A stretch of DNA of 38,363 nucleotides, from positions 1 to 38,363 of the forward strand of contig JACPKS010000067.1 in NCBI GenBank assembly GCA_016186905.1. The letters are read 5' to 3'. Each line of letters opens with the position of its first letter. The stretch's first letter is position 1. Position numbers and translations under genes: made by a program. Under the pieces are notes generated by a model. The model saw only the letters and a list, made by a program, of their open reading frames with translations. It ran no database searches and had not been told where the DNA came from. This DNA comes from Deltaproteobacteria bacterium (GTDB taxonomy: Bacteria; Bdellovibrionota; UBA1018; UBA923). Below are positions 1 to 5,838 of the stretch, piece by piece.

Positions 1-402
1 GCACCAGCGCAACTGTGGCAAAACGCGACAGGTGTCGCGTTTTGATCACAGTGCGGATGAGCGAGAAAGCGCCGCGAGTTTACGAGCAAGCTTTCGGAGC
101 GTGGCCGCGAAGCGGCCTGCACAAGTCTTCAGAATATTTTGACGCAAAAGGCGGCGGGAGACGACAGAGAGAATCGAACGCGGAATGAGCGGCGGCGCGG
201 GAAGCGCGATATTTTGAGCGCTTCGCGTGCCGCGAAAAATGCGTGATGCATTTTTAAGCGAATGCAGGCGGACCTGCGCAACGAGCGAGCGTGAGGCGAG
301 CGAGTGTAGCAGGTCGATTCTCTCCTTCGGCACCACTTTGTAACTTATTGAATTCAAAGGAACCAAAAGGTAATGTGCGAACCAGAGTCGAACACTCGTG
401 CT
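1..402. other. Hairpin-rich gene-free stretch with tRNA-like fragments
   Basis: I see no credible gene here. The stretch is full of short inverted repeats, for example the AAAAATGC/GCATTTTT arms near 234-255 and the GCAGG/CCTGC arms near 266-280. A long-range inverted repeat joins GAGAGAATCGA (167-177) to TCGATTCTCTC (314-324). T-loop-like TTCGA motifs occur three times: on the minus strand near 172-179, on the plus strand at 314-320 as TCGATTC, and on the minus strand near 380-390. The only long open frame (minus strand, 46-366) translates into a Ser/Arg/Leu-rich low-complexity peptide, which is what palindromic DNA gives by chance. It may be a degenerate tRNA-derived or mobile-element junction. 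Confidence 0.5.
314..335 (+). other. tRNA 3'-end-like fragment ending in CCA
   Basis: These 22 bases read as the 3' half of a TPsiC arm (loop TCGATT, then CTCTC), then a 3' acceptor strand CTTCGGC, discriminator A and CCA. No matching 5' acceptor strand (GCCGAAG) lies within about 100 bp upstream, so this is not a complete tRNA gene. Fragments of this kind are typical of attachment-site duplications left by elements that integrate into tRNA genes. The toxin-antitoxin-rich DNA that follows would suit that reading, but no integrase is present in the window. Confidence 0.4.
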
Positions 403-687
403 CTAAGCGACTCTCAAATGCACCGTAAGTCCTAAGTTATGCGCGATGTCGATGAGCCTGTCGGTAGAAATCCGTCTCAAGTCCCCATTCATGATGGCAG
501 TGATAACGGTCCTACCCACGTCCGCTTTTTTTGCGGCTTCGGCATGCGTATATTTCTTCTTCACAATGACGCCCTTGATTGCGATGGCAAGGTCAACACG
601 CATCTCGACTTTAGGGGCTTGGGTCTGCGGTAGGCCCAGCACCTTGCACAATTCTTTCGTGTTTCTCGCCTCAACGTAATTTTTCAT
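403..687 (-). CDS. XRE-type antitoxin (HigA-like), 94 aa
   Basis: A small helix-turn-helix protein that should neutralise the toxin encoded just upstream and repress their shared promoter. The HTH lies at about residues 45-90: a YTHAEAAKKADV helix, a VGRTVITAIMNGDL recognition-helix region and a closing TDRLIDIAHNLGL helix, as in the HigA/XRE antitoxin group. Its start codon overlaps the toxin stop by 4 bp (ATGA at 684-687), which indicates translational coupling and toxin-first order, as usual for higBA modules. Positions 419-563 of this gene are duplicated at 2973-3117 in a truncated copy. The family assignment comes from reading the motif; the name HigA is an inference from gene order and size. 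Confidence 0.75.
   Translation of the reverse strand: MKNYVEARNTKELCKVLGLPQTQAPKVEMRVDLAIAIKGVIVKKKYTHAEAAKKADVGRTVITAIMNGDLRRISTDRLIDIAHNLGLTVHLRVA
419..563. repeat. Direct repeat copy 1 (antitoxin 3' part)
   Basis: This 145-bp segment recurs in the same orientation at 2973-3117 with only a few substitutions. It covers the HTH-coding 3' portion of the antitoxin gene at 403-687. The second copy is fused to a duplicate of another gene fragment. Confidence 0.9.
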
Positions 688-1004
688 ATCATTTCTCCTA
701 GCCTTCTTTTAGCGACCTCGATTTCATGGTCTGGTGTCTGTTGCGTCTTTTTCTTGAACATGTGAAACACCAAAATCGCGTCCTTATACTTCGTGTAGTA
801 AAAAATCCTGTATTGCCCACCCTTTCCTTTAAGCCGAAGCTCATGCACACCGTGTGCTACTATCGGCATCGGCCTGCTTACAGGCGGCCCAAGGCTTTGC
901 CCCCTTGCCAAAAACTGAAACTGGTCGGCAAGGGCGGCTTTCGTGAAGGCATCAAGTTCTTCAATCGCTGTTTCGACCTTCTTGTGGAACCGGACTGGTT
1001 TCAT
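684..1004 (-). CDS. RelE/HigB-type toxin, 106 aa
   Basis: Predicted ribosome-dependent mRNA interferase of the phage-derived Gp49-like/HigB branch of the RelE superfamily. The core shows the expected pattern: an N-terminal helical hairpin (EELDAFTKAALADQF), a strand with VHELRLKGKGGQYRIFYY at about residues 52-70, then ILVFHMFKKKTQQTP near the C-terminus. The Lys/Arg-rich strand and the F-K-K-K segment carry the basic residues typical of the active face. The length suits the family. It precedes its antitoxin with a 4-bp overlap and has a perfect palindrome 12 bp upstream of its start codon (1017-1036). The gene looks intact. Confidence 0.75.
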   Translation of the reverse strand: MKPVRFHKKVETAIEELDAFTKAALADQFQFLARGQSLGPPVSRPMPIVAHGVHELRLKGKGGQYRIFYYTKYKDAILVFHMFKKKTQQTPDHEIEVAKRRLGEMI

Positions 1005-1016
1005 CTCTTGAACAGA

Positions 1017-1036
1017 GTGTCATATAAATATGACAC
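1017..1036. promoter_or_regulatory. Perfect 9-2-9 palindrome, probable TA operator
   Basis: The arms GTGTCATAT and ATATGACAC surround a central AA. It sits 12 bp upstream of the toxin start at 1004, where the antitoxin or toxin-antitoxin complex of such modules normally binds to repress its own operon. I could not pick a convincing -35/-10 pair with confidence, although AT-rich hexamers lie inside the palindrome. Confidence 0.6.
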
Positions 1037-1219
1037 CTGCAAGATATTAATTAGCTTCTTCAATGTTTTGGCGAATAAACCCTTCGCTGATGTCCCCGAT
1101 TTGCCTAGCGGCTTGAGCAAAGCCGCCCACCTGTCCGGCGTTTTTCTTTCGTTCCGCCGATGGCGCGCAGTGCGGGCGCGGCCGGCTTTTCACACGGCCA
1201 TTGTGGTGAACGGGGAACG

Positions 1220-1493
1220 CTATTTGCGCAGCTTCAACCGTCTTGGGCTGCGCTTAGCGTGAAAGACGGCGATAACGACAATCCGCGCGTCCTCAAGCAA
1301 ATAAAACACTGCATAAGGAAACCGGCGGATTAGTGCCCGGTGTACATGGCGATGCACCACTGATTTGGCTGAGGGCCGCTTCCATGCAAAGCAAAAAATG
1401 GCTGCCAAGCCCTGGGCTTTGTTTCTCGTACCAGCCGAATGCATCTTCGACGTCGGACTCAGCTTCAGGGCGAAAGAGAAGCGCGCGGGTCAC
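1220..1493 (-). pseudogene. ParE-like toxin, frameshifted
   Basis: Two overlapping reading frames together give one RelE/ParE-type toxin of roughly 90 residues. The N-terminal part reads from 1493 (RPEAESDVEDAFGWYEKQSPGLG, then a helix ending ALSQI). The C-terminal part lies in another frame further along (ALIRRFPYAVFYLLED, then IVVIAVFHAKRSP). The shift falls near 1340-1370. RRFPYAVFY and VFHAKRSPR are hallmark segments of this toxin family. Neither frame alone contains the full fold, so the toxin is probably dead, unless a sequencing error caused the shift. The intact antitoxin is upstream with a 4-bp overlap at 1490-1493. Confidence 0.7.
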
Positions 1494-1726
1494 TTCCGAG
1501 ACTGCTTCTCAACGCGGCGACGGACGGCGCTCCACGAGGAGCCTTGATCTGGATCAGAGGCGAAGTGCTTGAGTCGCTGATCCAGTTCCCTTTTCTGTTC
1601 CCGAGTCACGGGGATCGAGTCGGGGCGAGCGGTGATACTGTCCCAGATCTCCTCAACTGCAAGGATTCGCTCCGGTACGCTTAATTCGATAATTTTGGCT
1701 ACGGATGAGCCTCTACGGGGCGGCAT
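1490..1726 (-). CDS. Addiction-module component antitoxin, 78 aa
   Basis: A small acidic/helical antitoxin of the addiction-module family that pairs with RelE/ParE toxins (Pfam family of putative addiction module components). The recognisable pattern is an IIELSVPERILAVEEIWDSI helix at about residues 12-31, followed by VTREQKRELDQRLKHF and a basic C-terminal tail. It overlaps the broken ParE-like toxin by 4 bp, with antitoxin first. A strong extended -10 element (TGC-TATACT) ends only 6 bp before the ATG at 1726, with no Shine-Dalgarno sequence between, so the message may be leaderless. An antitoxin left without a working toxin suggests the module is decaying. Confidence 0.7.
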   Translation of the reverse strand: MPPRRGSSVAKIIELSVPERILAVEEIWDSITARPDSIPVTREQKRELDQRLKHFASDPDQGSSWSAVRRRVEKQSRK

Positions 1727-1732
1727 TTCTTA

Positions 1733-1762
1733 AGTATAGCATGATTTTTTCGCGGACTTGAA
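1733..1762 (-). promoter_or_regulatory. Promoter of antitoxin/ParE module
   Basis: On the minus strand, a TTCAAG -35-like hexamer (1757-1762) is followed after 18 bp by TATACT (1733-1738), preceded by TGC, which makes an extended -10. The predicted start site falls on or within a base or two of the ATG at 1724-1726. Confidence 0.5.
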
Positions 1763-1821
1763 ACTGACCTACTACCAATAACTTAGAAAATCTCGGCCAG
1801 TCACCGGAATCTCCATCAACG

Positions 1822-2127
1822 TCAGCACTTAGGTTTGATATTTTGTCTCACAAACGCCTCGCTCGCGCCGATGTGTTCGGCGGCTCTTAGGGTTCCACCG
1901 AAACGCTTGATAAGGGCCGCCAATTCGCCCTGGTTGAGCGATCTCGGTTCCGGGTAGGCTTCGGCCTCGATCACAAGCGTGGCCCTCTGGTTTGGCGGCA
2001 GATAAAGACCGGCAGGGTGTTCGCCTACTTTCTCGCCCCGCGCACCACTTTTGAAAACTCCTTCAATTACAACATGCTGCAAAAACCAGGTTGAACGCTG
2101 GTCGAACACCCCCAATGGCTCTGCCAT
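1822..2127 (-). CDS. Small protein of unknown function, possible HTH
   Basis: I do not recognise this 101-residue protein. The frame extends further upstream, but that part is antisense to the toxin gene at 2164, so I place the start at the ATG at 2127. The central part (residues about 34-60) contains EHPAGLYLPPNQRATLVI. The C-terminal part (ELAALIKRFGGTLRAAEHI, then GASEAFVRQNI) looks like a helix-turn-helix, with RAAEHIGASEAFVRQN as the turn and recognition helix. It is divergent from the TA module at 2164, with only 36 bp between the start codons. Its 3' two-thirds is duplicated at 2801-2969, and the conserved frame in that copy supports real coding. It could be a regulator or a remnant of a mobile element. 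Confidence 0.5.
   Translation of the reverse strand: MAEPLGVFDQRSTWFLQHVVIEGVFKSGARGEKVGEHPAGLYLPPNQRATLVIEAEAYPEPRSLNQGELAALIKRFGGTLRAAEHIGASEAFVRQNIKPKC
1885..2052. repeat. Direct repeat copy 1 (HTH-like gene fragment)
   Basis: About 168 bp recur at 2801-2969 in the same orientation at roughly 90% identity or better by eye. The segment is internal to the small gene at 1822-2127. Confidence 0.9.
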
Positions 2128-2128
2128 A

Positions 2129-2157
2129 TTGTATTTTATGCCATTGTCGCTTATAAT
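2129..2157 (+). promoter_or_regulatory. Sigma-70-type promoter of TA module 3
   Basis: TTGTAT (2129-2134), a 17-bp spacer and a perfect TATAAT (2152-2157). Only 6 bp separate the -10 from the ATG at 2164, so transcription should start on or next to the start codon. It also overlaps the upstream region of the divergent gene starting at 2127. Confidence 0.65.
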
Positions 2158-2163
2158 GCTCTC

Positions 2164-2442
2164 ATGAGCTGGACGGTCGTGCTCTCGAAAAAAGCAACAA
2201 AGCAGAAGCGCGACTTGCCCGAGACCATCCAGCTGAAATTGCAGGCTCTGCTGAAGGAACTTGAAATAGTCGGCCCAGTTCGTGGGAACTGGCCAAACTA
2301 CTCCAAGCTCGGCGGGATGAAACATCACTGCCATATCAAGGATGGCCGCCCTAGTTATGCCGCCTGTTGGGAAGTCATTGGGCCGGAAATTCGATTAATC
2401 GAGGTGTACTATGTCGGAACGCGCGAAAAAGCTCCATACTGA
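2164..2442 (+). CDS. RelE/HigB-like toxin, 92 aa
   Basis: Predicted mRNA-interferase toxin of the RelE superfamily. The N-terminal strand and helix (TVVLSKKATKQKRDLP) is followed by a helix around residues 20-35, GMKHHCHIKDGRPSYAACWEV at about 51-70 and a final strand with IRLIEVYYVGTREKAPY. The closing Y-x-x-T-R-E-K-A-P-Y segment is a frequent ending in this group. It is translated ahead of the XRE protein at 2411, which it overlaps by 32 bp. No Shine-Dalgarno sequence precedes the ATG; a consensus promoter sits directly in front, so initiation on a leaderless message is likely. No damage is visible. Confidence 0.7.
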   Translation: MSWTVVLSKKATKQKRDLPETIQLKLQALLKELEIVGPVRGNWPNYSKLGGMKHHCHIKDGRPSYAACWEVIGPEIRLIEVYYVGTREKAPY

Positions 2443-2791
2443 AGAGGTCAGAGTACGCATTGGAAGGGCAAAGCCCAGGCTCTTTGCCGTCCCCAGGGAA
2501 AAAGCGCTTGGTGTCGCTCATCTTCTGAGCGATTTTGAAGTGAAGGACCGTGAGACGTCGGTTCCTTGGCGGGAAGCATTCAAGGACCTGCATGATAAAT
2601 ACACCGAAGCGGGCGCAACCCTTCAGGGAGCACGGCTCAAGGAAACTCTCACTCAAGCGGAGCTGGCGGAAAAATTAGGCGTCACACAATCGGATATTTC
2701 CAACATGGAGCATGGTAGACGCCCCATCGGAAAGAACATGGCCAAGCGGCTGGCCAAGGTTCTCAATATCGATTACAGGGTTTTTCTGTGA
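2411..2791 (+). CDS. XRE-family antitoxin, 126 aa
   Basis: The partner of the upstream toxin. The N-terminal 75 residues are variable and probably bind the toxin. A canonical XRE helix-turn-helix occupies about residues 76-126: LKETLTQAELAEKLGVTQ, then SDISNMEHGRRPIGKNMAK and LAKVLNIDYRVFL. Typical HigA/MqsA-like antitoxins with a C-terminal HTH have this layout. The reading frame overlaps the toxin gene by 32 bp. Immediately after the stop (2791) begins the chimeric remnant at 2801-3117, so the 3' flank has been rearranged. Confidence 0.75.
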   Translation: MSERAKKLHTEEVRVRIGRAKPRLFAVPREKALGVAHLLSDFEVKDRETSVPWREAFKDLHDKYTEAGATLQGARLKETLTQAELAEKLGVTQSDISNMEHGRRPIGKNMAKRLAKVLNIDYRVFL

Positions 2792-2800
2792 GACTGTCAG

Positions 2801-2969
2801 CGCTTGGGGTTCTGCCGAAACGCTTGATAAGGGCCGCCAACTCGCCCTGGTTGAGCGATTTCGGCTCCGGGTAGGCTTCGACCTCGATCACAAGTGTGGC
2901 CCTCCGGTTTGGCGGCAGATAAAGACCGGCAGGGTGTTCGCCTACTTTCTCGCCTCGCGCACCACTTTT
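2801..2969 (-). pseudogene. Fragment of the small HTH-like gene
   Basis: A duplicate of 1885-2052. On the minus strand it still reads SGARGEKVGEHPAGLYLPPN and the AALIKRF segment, but it has neither the original start nor the last 20 or so residues. It is joined at 2969/2973 to a duplicated antitoxin fragment. Substitutions such as Q-to-R and A-to-V show that the copies have diverged. Confidence 0.75.
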
Positions 2970-3118
2970 AACTGCACCGTAAGTCCCAAGTTATGCGCGA
3001 TGTCGATGAGCCTGTCGGTAGAAATCCGTCTCAAGTCCCCATTCATGGTGGCAGTGATAACGGTCCTGCCCACGTCCGCTTTTTTTGCGGCTTCGGCATG
3101 CGTATATTTCTTCTTCAT
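2942..3118 (-). pseudogene. 5'-truncated antitoxin copy, 58-codon frame
   Basis: Positions 2973-3117 duplicate the HTH-coding part of the antitoxin at 403-687. A new in-frame ATG at 3116-3118 opens a 58-residue frame that keeps the whole HTH (KKYTHAEAAKKADVGRTV through IDIAHNLGLTV). It then runs a few codons into the neighbouring fragment (LKVVREARK) before a TAG. The toxin-binding N-terminus is missing and no toxin is adjacent. It could be dead, or a stand-alone mini-repressor that binds the operator at 1017-1036 without toxin. Confidence 0.65.
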
Positions 3119-3195
3119 AAGGATAAGGAACTTTCAGTTTGGTCGGGGCATTTGGGTTCCTTGCGCTCTACGTTAATTGCAATCAAGAGTAAGAC

Positions 3196-4335
3196 TTAAG
3201 GATCCCCAAGACGCAGTTGTTCCTCTGGAATTGAATTCAAGATGAACCACTGCTCGCGAGCAAGCTCCCTGTCGGCCGGGTTTGTCACCGTGTCGAGCTC
3301 GGAGCCCTTGATGTCTTCGTAGGCCTCTTGCCACGAGATAAATTGTCGTTTTCGAATCTCGTCAGCCGTGCTTCTGGCCTGGACCCCGATGACTTCGCCT
3401 TTCGTGGTCAAGAAAGTCCCAAATAAGGATTTCATCGTAGGAAGTTCATTGATGGCAAAATATCCGGCCATGATTCCATATGCGCAAAACATGAGGCGCC
3501 GAAGCACTTGAGTGCTCAGCGTAACTGCCGCTGCCAGGCCCCATTGCTTTTCGATCTCGGGAAGCGCCTTTTCGAGTCCGTGCTCTTTGATCCGCGTGAT
3601 TTGAGGTTCGGTGAGACGCTTCGACCTTATGGCGCTCAGTGATGGCACAGTCGGGTAGGGACCAAGTTTCAAGTAAACAATAGTATTAACAGCAAGGGAG
3701 ATTCCAGCCGACTCCCATGCAGAATGTTTCGCGCGCCAGGATCGGAATTTTTCAAGGACCGAACTCGATCGAAGCAGACCCAGCTCAAATAAGGCGTCTG
3801 ATATTCCGCGGGCAGCAAGCTCGGATTCCACGCGGGCGCGGATGAGCGATCTTTGCTCAGTGCCGAATCCCCTTCGGATTAGACCTTCAATCGAACCATT
3901 TCCAGGATTAGACAGCAAGTAGAGCTTGATGATCAGCTGCTCGACATTGTCTCGAGATATGCCCTTGTTGAAATCGTACTTCACCATGAGTCTTGCGATT
4001 TTTTTGTGGAGCTCGGGAGATTCCGAAAGCAATCTTTCAAATTGAAACAGATCCCACCCTTTCCCAGCGCTCTGGACTTCAAAAAGAGCGAGCATTTCTT
4101 CCGGCGAAAACACATGCCCCTTGAGAGCGCTTAACTCGCCTGATTGCATCCTGCTTTTGAGTTCCCGTTTCGCTCGAACAAACGACTCTAGATCAAAGCG
4201 GCTCGTATCACTCGACTGCGGCTTTAAGTAACGATTGCACGGAGAGCTCAAGATGGGGTCTGCGGTGGCGGATTGGACTCCCGCCGCCATCACGAGGAAA
4301 CCCAGGATGAGACCGATTCGAGCAGAGCTTTCCAT
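3196..4335 (-). CDS. Exported protein of unknown function, 379 aa
   Basis: I do not recognise a family. A Sec signal peptide is clear (hydrophobic residues about 7-24, cleavage likely after the ATA at 23-25). The mature start carries a Cys at 33 in the context CNRYLKP, resembling motifs at the same place in the exported proteins at 16917-18974 and 19076-19942. The rest is mostly charged helices: FVRAKRELKSRMQ, a glutamine- and leucine-rich segment around 90-150, and two weakly hydrophobic stretches near 210-226 and 288-303 that could be amphipathic or membrane-associated. GC is lower than in the housekeeping genes to its right. It faces the accessory patch and has no operon partner. A role in the envelope or outside the cell is all I can infer. 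Confidence 0.7.
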   Translation of the reverse strand: MESSARIGLILGFLVMAAGVQSATADPILSSPCNRYLKPQSSDTSRFDLESFVRAKRELKSRMQSGELSALKGHVFSPEEMLALFEVQSAGKGWDLFQFERLLSESPELHKKIARLMVKYDFNKGISRDNVEQLIIKLYLLSNPGNGSIEGLIRRGFGTEQRSLIRARVESELAARGISDALFELGLLRSSSVLEKFRSWRAKHSAWESAGISLAVNTIVYLKLGPYPTVPSLSAIRSKRLTEPQITRIKEHGLEKALPEIEKQWGLAAAVTLSTQVLRRLMFCAYGIMAGYFAINELPTMKSLFGTFLTTKGEVIGVQARSTADEIRKRQFISWQEAYEDIKGSELDTVTNPADRELAREQWFILNSIPEEQLRLGDP

Positions 4336-4393
4336 TGCTTACGGATCGACTGAAAACCCAAAATTCTTAAAAATCAAGGCCCTCGCGCGGATC

Positions 4394-4427
4394 AGCTTCC
4401 CTTATTGAAGAGGCGCAGTGGGAAGCT
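4394..4427. other. Perfect 8-bp hairpin upstream of exported protein gene
   Basis: AGCTTCCC and GGGAAGCT flank an 18-nt loop, 58 bp upstream of the start at 4335. The loop and flank contain CTTATTGAAGAG, a 12-mer that also forms the core of a hairpin in the RNA-like element at 19945-20068. No T-run follows on either strand, so this is not an obvious terminator. Confidence 0.35.
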
Positions 4428-4496
4428 ACGGCATCGGTAAAAAGTGCCTGACGAATGTCGGTATCTGTTTCGGTTGTTTCGGTAAAACACTAAATA

Positions 4497-4748
4497 CTAT
4501 CCAGCGCTCACTCTTTCCAGCCATGCGACGTAATCCGCCGCCGATACCACCTCAACCTTGCCCCGGAGCGGCTCAGGAAAGTCCGCGAGATTTCCGGTCA
4601 CGAGGCAAACCCCTGTTGACTCACCGAGCTCTTTTCCGGATCCGACAGCATTTCGTGTTTGGAAAGTCCCGCCTTCTTTATAAACCGCGGCGACGCGGGA
4701 ATCTTTTGCCGACTGCGCAGCCATCCCACGGCGATTAAACTGGGGCAA
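4497..4748 (-). pseudogene. PIN-domain (VapC-like) remnant
   Basis: Only the last part is recognisable: GVCLVTGNLADFPEPLRG, then VEVVSAADYVAWLERV. This matches the closing strand, turn and C-terminal helix of PIN-domain ribonucleases, where the [LI]VTGN-x-x-DFP motif is typical. The preceding 45 residues do not give the N-terminal half with its first catalytic Asp, and the whole frame is only 83 codons against about 130 for the family. It is best read as a decayed toxin fragment at the edge of the accessory patch. Confidence 0.5.
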
Positions 4749-4791
4749 TGTCCCAAGCTGGCGACGAGTTCAAAAAGCGGAGGATTTCACC

Positions 4792-5367
4792 ATGAGCTTT
4801 CCAGCACTGATCGTCGTGGCCGTCGTCGCGGTTGGATTTTTGGGTTACGTCATCGCGATCTACAACGGCTTCGTCCGGCTTCGAAACAACATCGACAAAT
4901 CCTGGGCCAACATCGACGTGCTGCTCAAGCAGCGCCACGAGGAGATCCCGAACCTCCTCAAGGTCTGCGAGGGCTACCTGACCCACGGGCGCGGCGTGAT
5001 CGGCAAGGTTCTTCAGGCCCGCGCAGCACTCATGGGCGCGCGCGGAAATCCGGCCGAGGCCGGGCGCCTTGAAGGCGCGCTCGAAGCGTTGCTCAAGCAG
5101 CTCTTCGCGATCGCCGGGAATTATCCCGATCTCAAGGCGCAGGCGTCGTTCCAGCAGATCCAGGGGCGCATTTCGGCGCTCGATAACCAAATCGCCGACC
5201 GGCGCGGGTACTACAACGAGTGCGTCAACCGTTTCAATATCCGCATCGAGTCGTTTCCCGGCAGCATCATCGCGGGAAGCATGGATCTGCAAGAGCGCGA
5301 ATTTTTCCGTGTCTATGAATCCGACAAAACACCGCCGGAAATCGAATTCAAGTTCGGAAAGTCCTGA
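4792..5367 (+). CDS. LemA family protein, 191 aa
   Basis: A LemA-type membrane-anchored helical protein. One N-terminal transmembrane segment (residues about 4-24) is followed by the signature YNGFVRLRNNIDKSWANIDVLLKQRHEEIPNLL at 25-57. Long helices come next, with NQIADRRGYYNECVNRFN at about 143-160 and the conserved FPGSIIAG at 165-172. GGAGG precedes the ATG at a good distance. LemA is often linked with a TPM-domain (YgcG-like) protein; none is next to it here. The gene immediately downstream is on the opposite strand, 7 bp away. The function of LemA proteins is poorly defined; a role in the inner membrane or periplasmic space is expected. Confidence 0.9.
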   Translation: MSFPALIVVAVVAVGFLGYVIAIYNGFVRLRNNIDKSWANIDVLLKQRHEEIPNLLKVCEGYLTHGRGVIGKVLQARAALMGARGNPAEAGRLEGALEALLKQLFAIAGNYPDLKAQASFQQIQGRISALDNQIADRRGYYNECVNRFNIRIESFPGSIIAGSMDLQEREFFRVYESDKTPPEIEFKFGKS

Positions 5368-5374
5368 TGGCGCC

Positions 5375-5800
5375 CTAAAAAAACGCCTCTTTGGCGCGCT
5401 CGAGGATATAAACGAGCGATGGCCCGAAAAACAGGTAGGCCACTCCAAGAATCGCCAATGGAAACGCGAACGCGAACACGAGGCGGACCAGCAGCCGCAG
5501 CCACAGGCGCGAAATCCCCGCCAGCACGCGGTAGCGCACGATCATGAGCAGGATGACCGCGGCGCCGACGGCCGCGTAGAACCACTTGATCTGCGGGTGC
5601 TGCACGATGCGCAGCGAGTGCTCCTGAAACTTAGGATCCTGCATGAGCGCCAGCATCTTTTGCGCGTATTCCCGCGCCGCTGGATTCTGCAGGATCGGCG
5701 GGAGCTGCGGCTGCGGAGGCAGCTCGGGCATGTCCTCGCCCGCGGGACTGGCGGTTTGCTGCGCGAACGCGAGACGACCCCAAAGAAAAAAGAAACCCAT
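5375..5800 (-). CDS. Small membrane protein of unknown function, 141 aa
   Basis: I do not recognise it. From the ATG at 5800 the protein begins with a short hydrophobic stretch ending AFAQQ, which may be a signal peptide. A Pro/Gln-rich linker follows (residues about 22-38), then a helical segment, and then two transmembrane helices at about 73-89 and 104-126 separated by a basic loop. An upstream in-frame ATG at 5848 would overlap the divergent ldcA start, so I prefer 5800. It is convergent with lemA, with a 7-bp gap. It may serve in the envelope; nothing more can be said from sequence. Confidence 0.6.
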   Translation of the reverse strand: MGFFFLWGRLAFAQQTASPAGEDMPELPPQPQLPPILQNPAAREYAQKMLALMQDPKFQEHSLRIVQHPQIKWFYAAVGAAVILLMIVRYRVLAGISRLWLRLLVRLVFAFAFPLAILGVAYLFFGPSLVYILERAKEAFF

Positions 5801-5829
5801 TGAGAGCACGCCCTTCAAGGTGTCATACT
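5800..5829 (+). promoter_or_regulatory. Candidate promoter of ldcA cluster
   Basis: TTGAGA (5800-5805), an 18-bp spacer and CATACT (5824-5829), preceded by TGT as an extended -10. The ATG at 5839 lies 9 bp further on, giving a leader of only about 3 nt, and there is no Shine-Dalgarno sequence. Confidence 0.4.
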
Positions 5830-5838
5830 GACCGCTAA

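Noticed and set aside
46..366. 106-codon open frame on the minus strand
   Set aside because: Ser/Arg/Leu-rich low-complexity translation over dense palindromes and tRNA-like fragments; no start context and no family feel.
376..412. Complete tRNA gene on the minus strand
   Set aside because: A TTCGACTC T-loop-like motif and a D-arm-like TAGAGCAC are present, but no 5-bp T-stem or acceptor stem can be formed.
726..1262. 178-codon open frame on the plus strand
   Set aside because: Lies antisense to the well-supported HigB-like toxin and its control region.
2375..2656. Minus-strand frame of 93 codons
   Set aside because: Antisense to the toxin/antitoxin overlap; no protein features.
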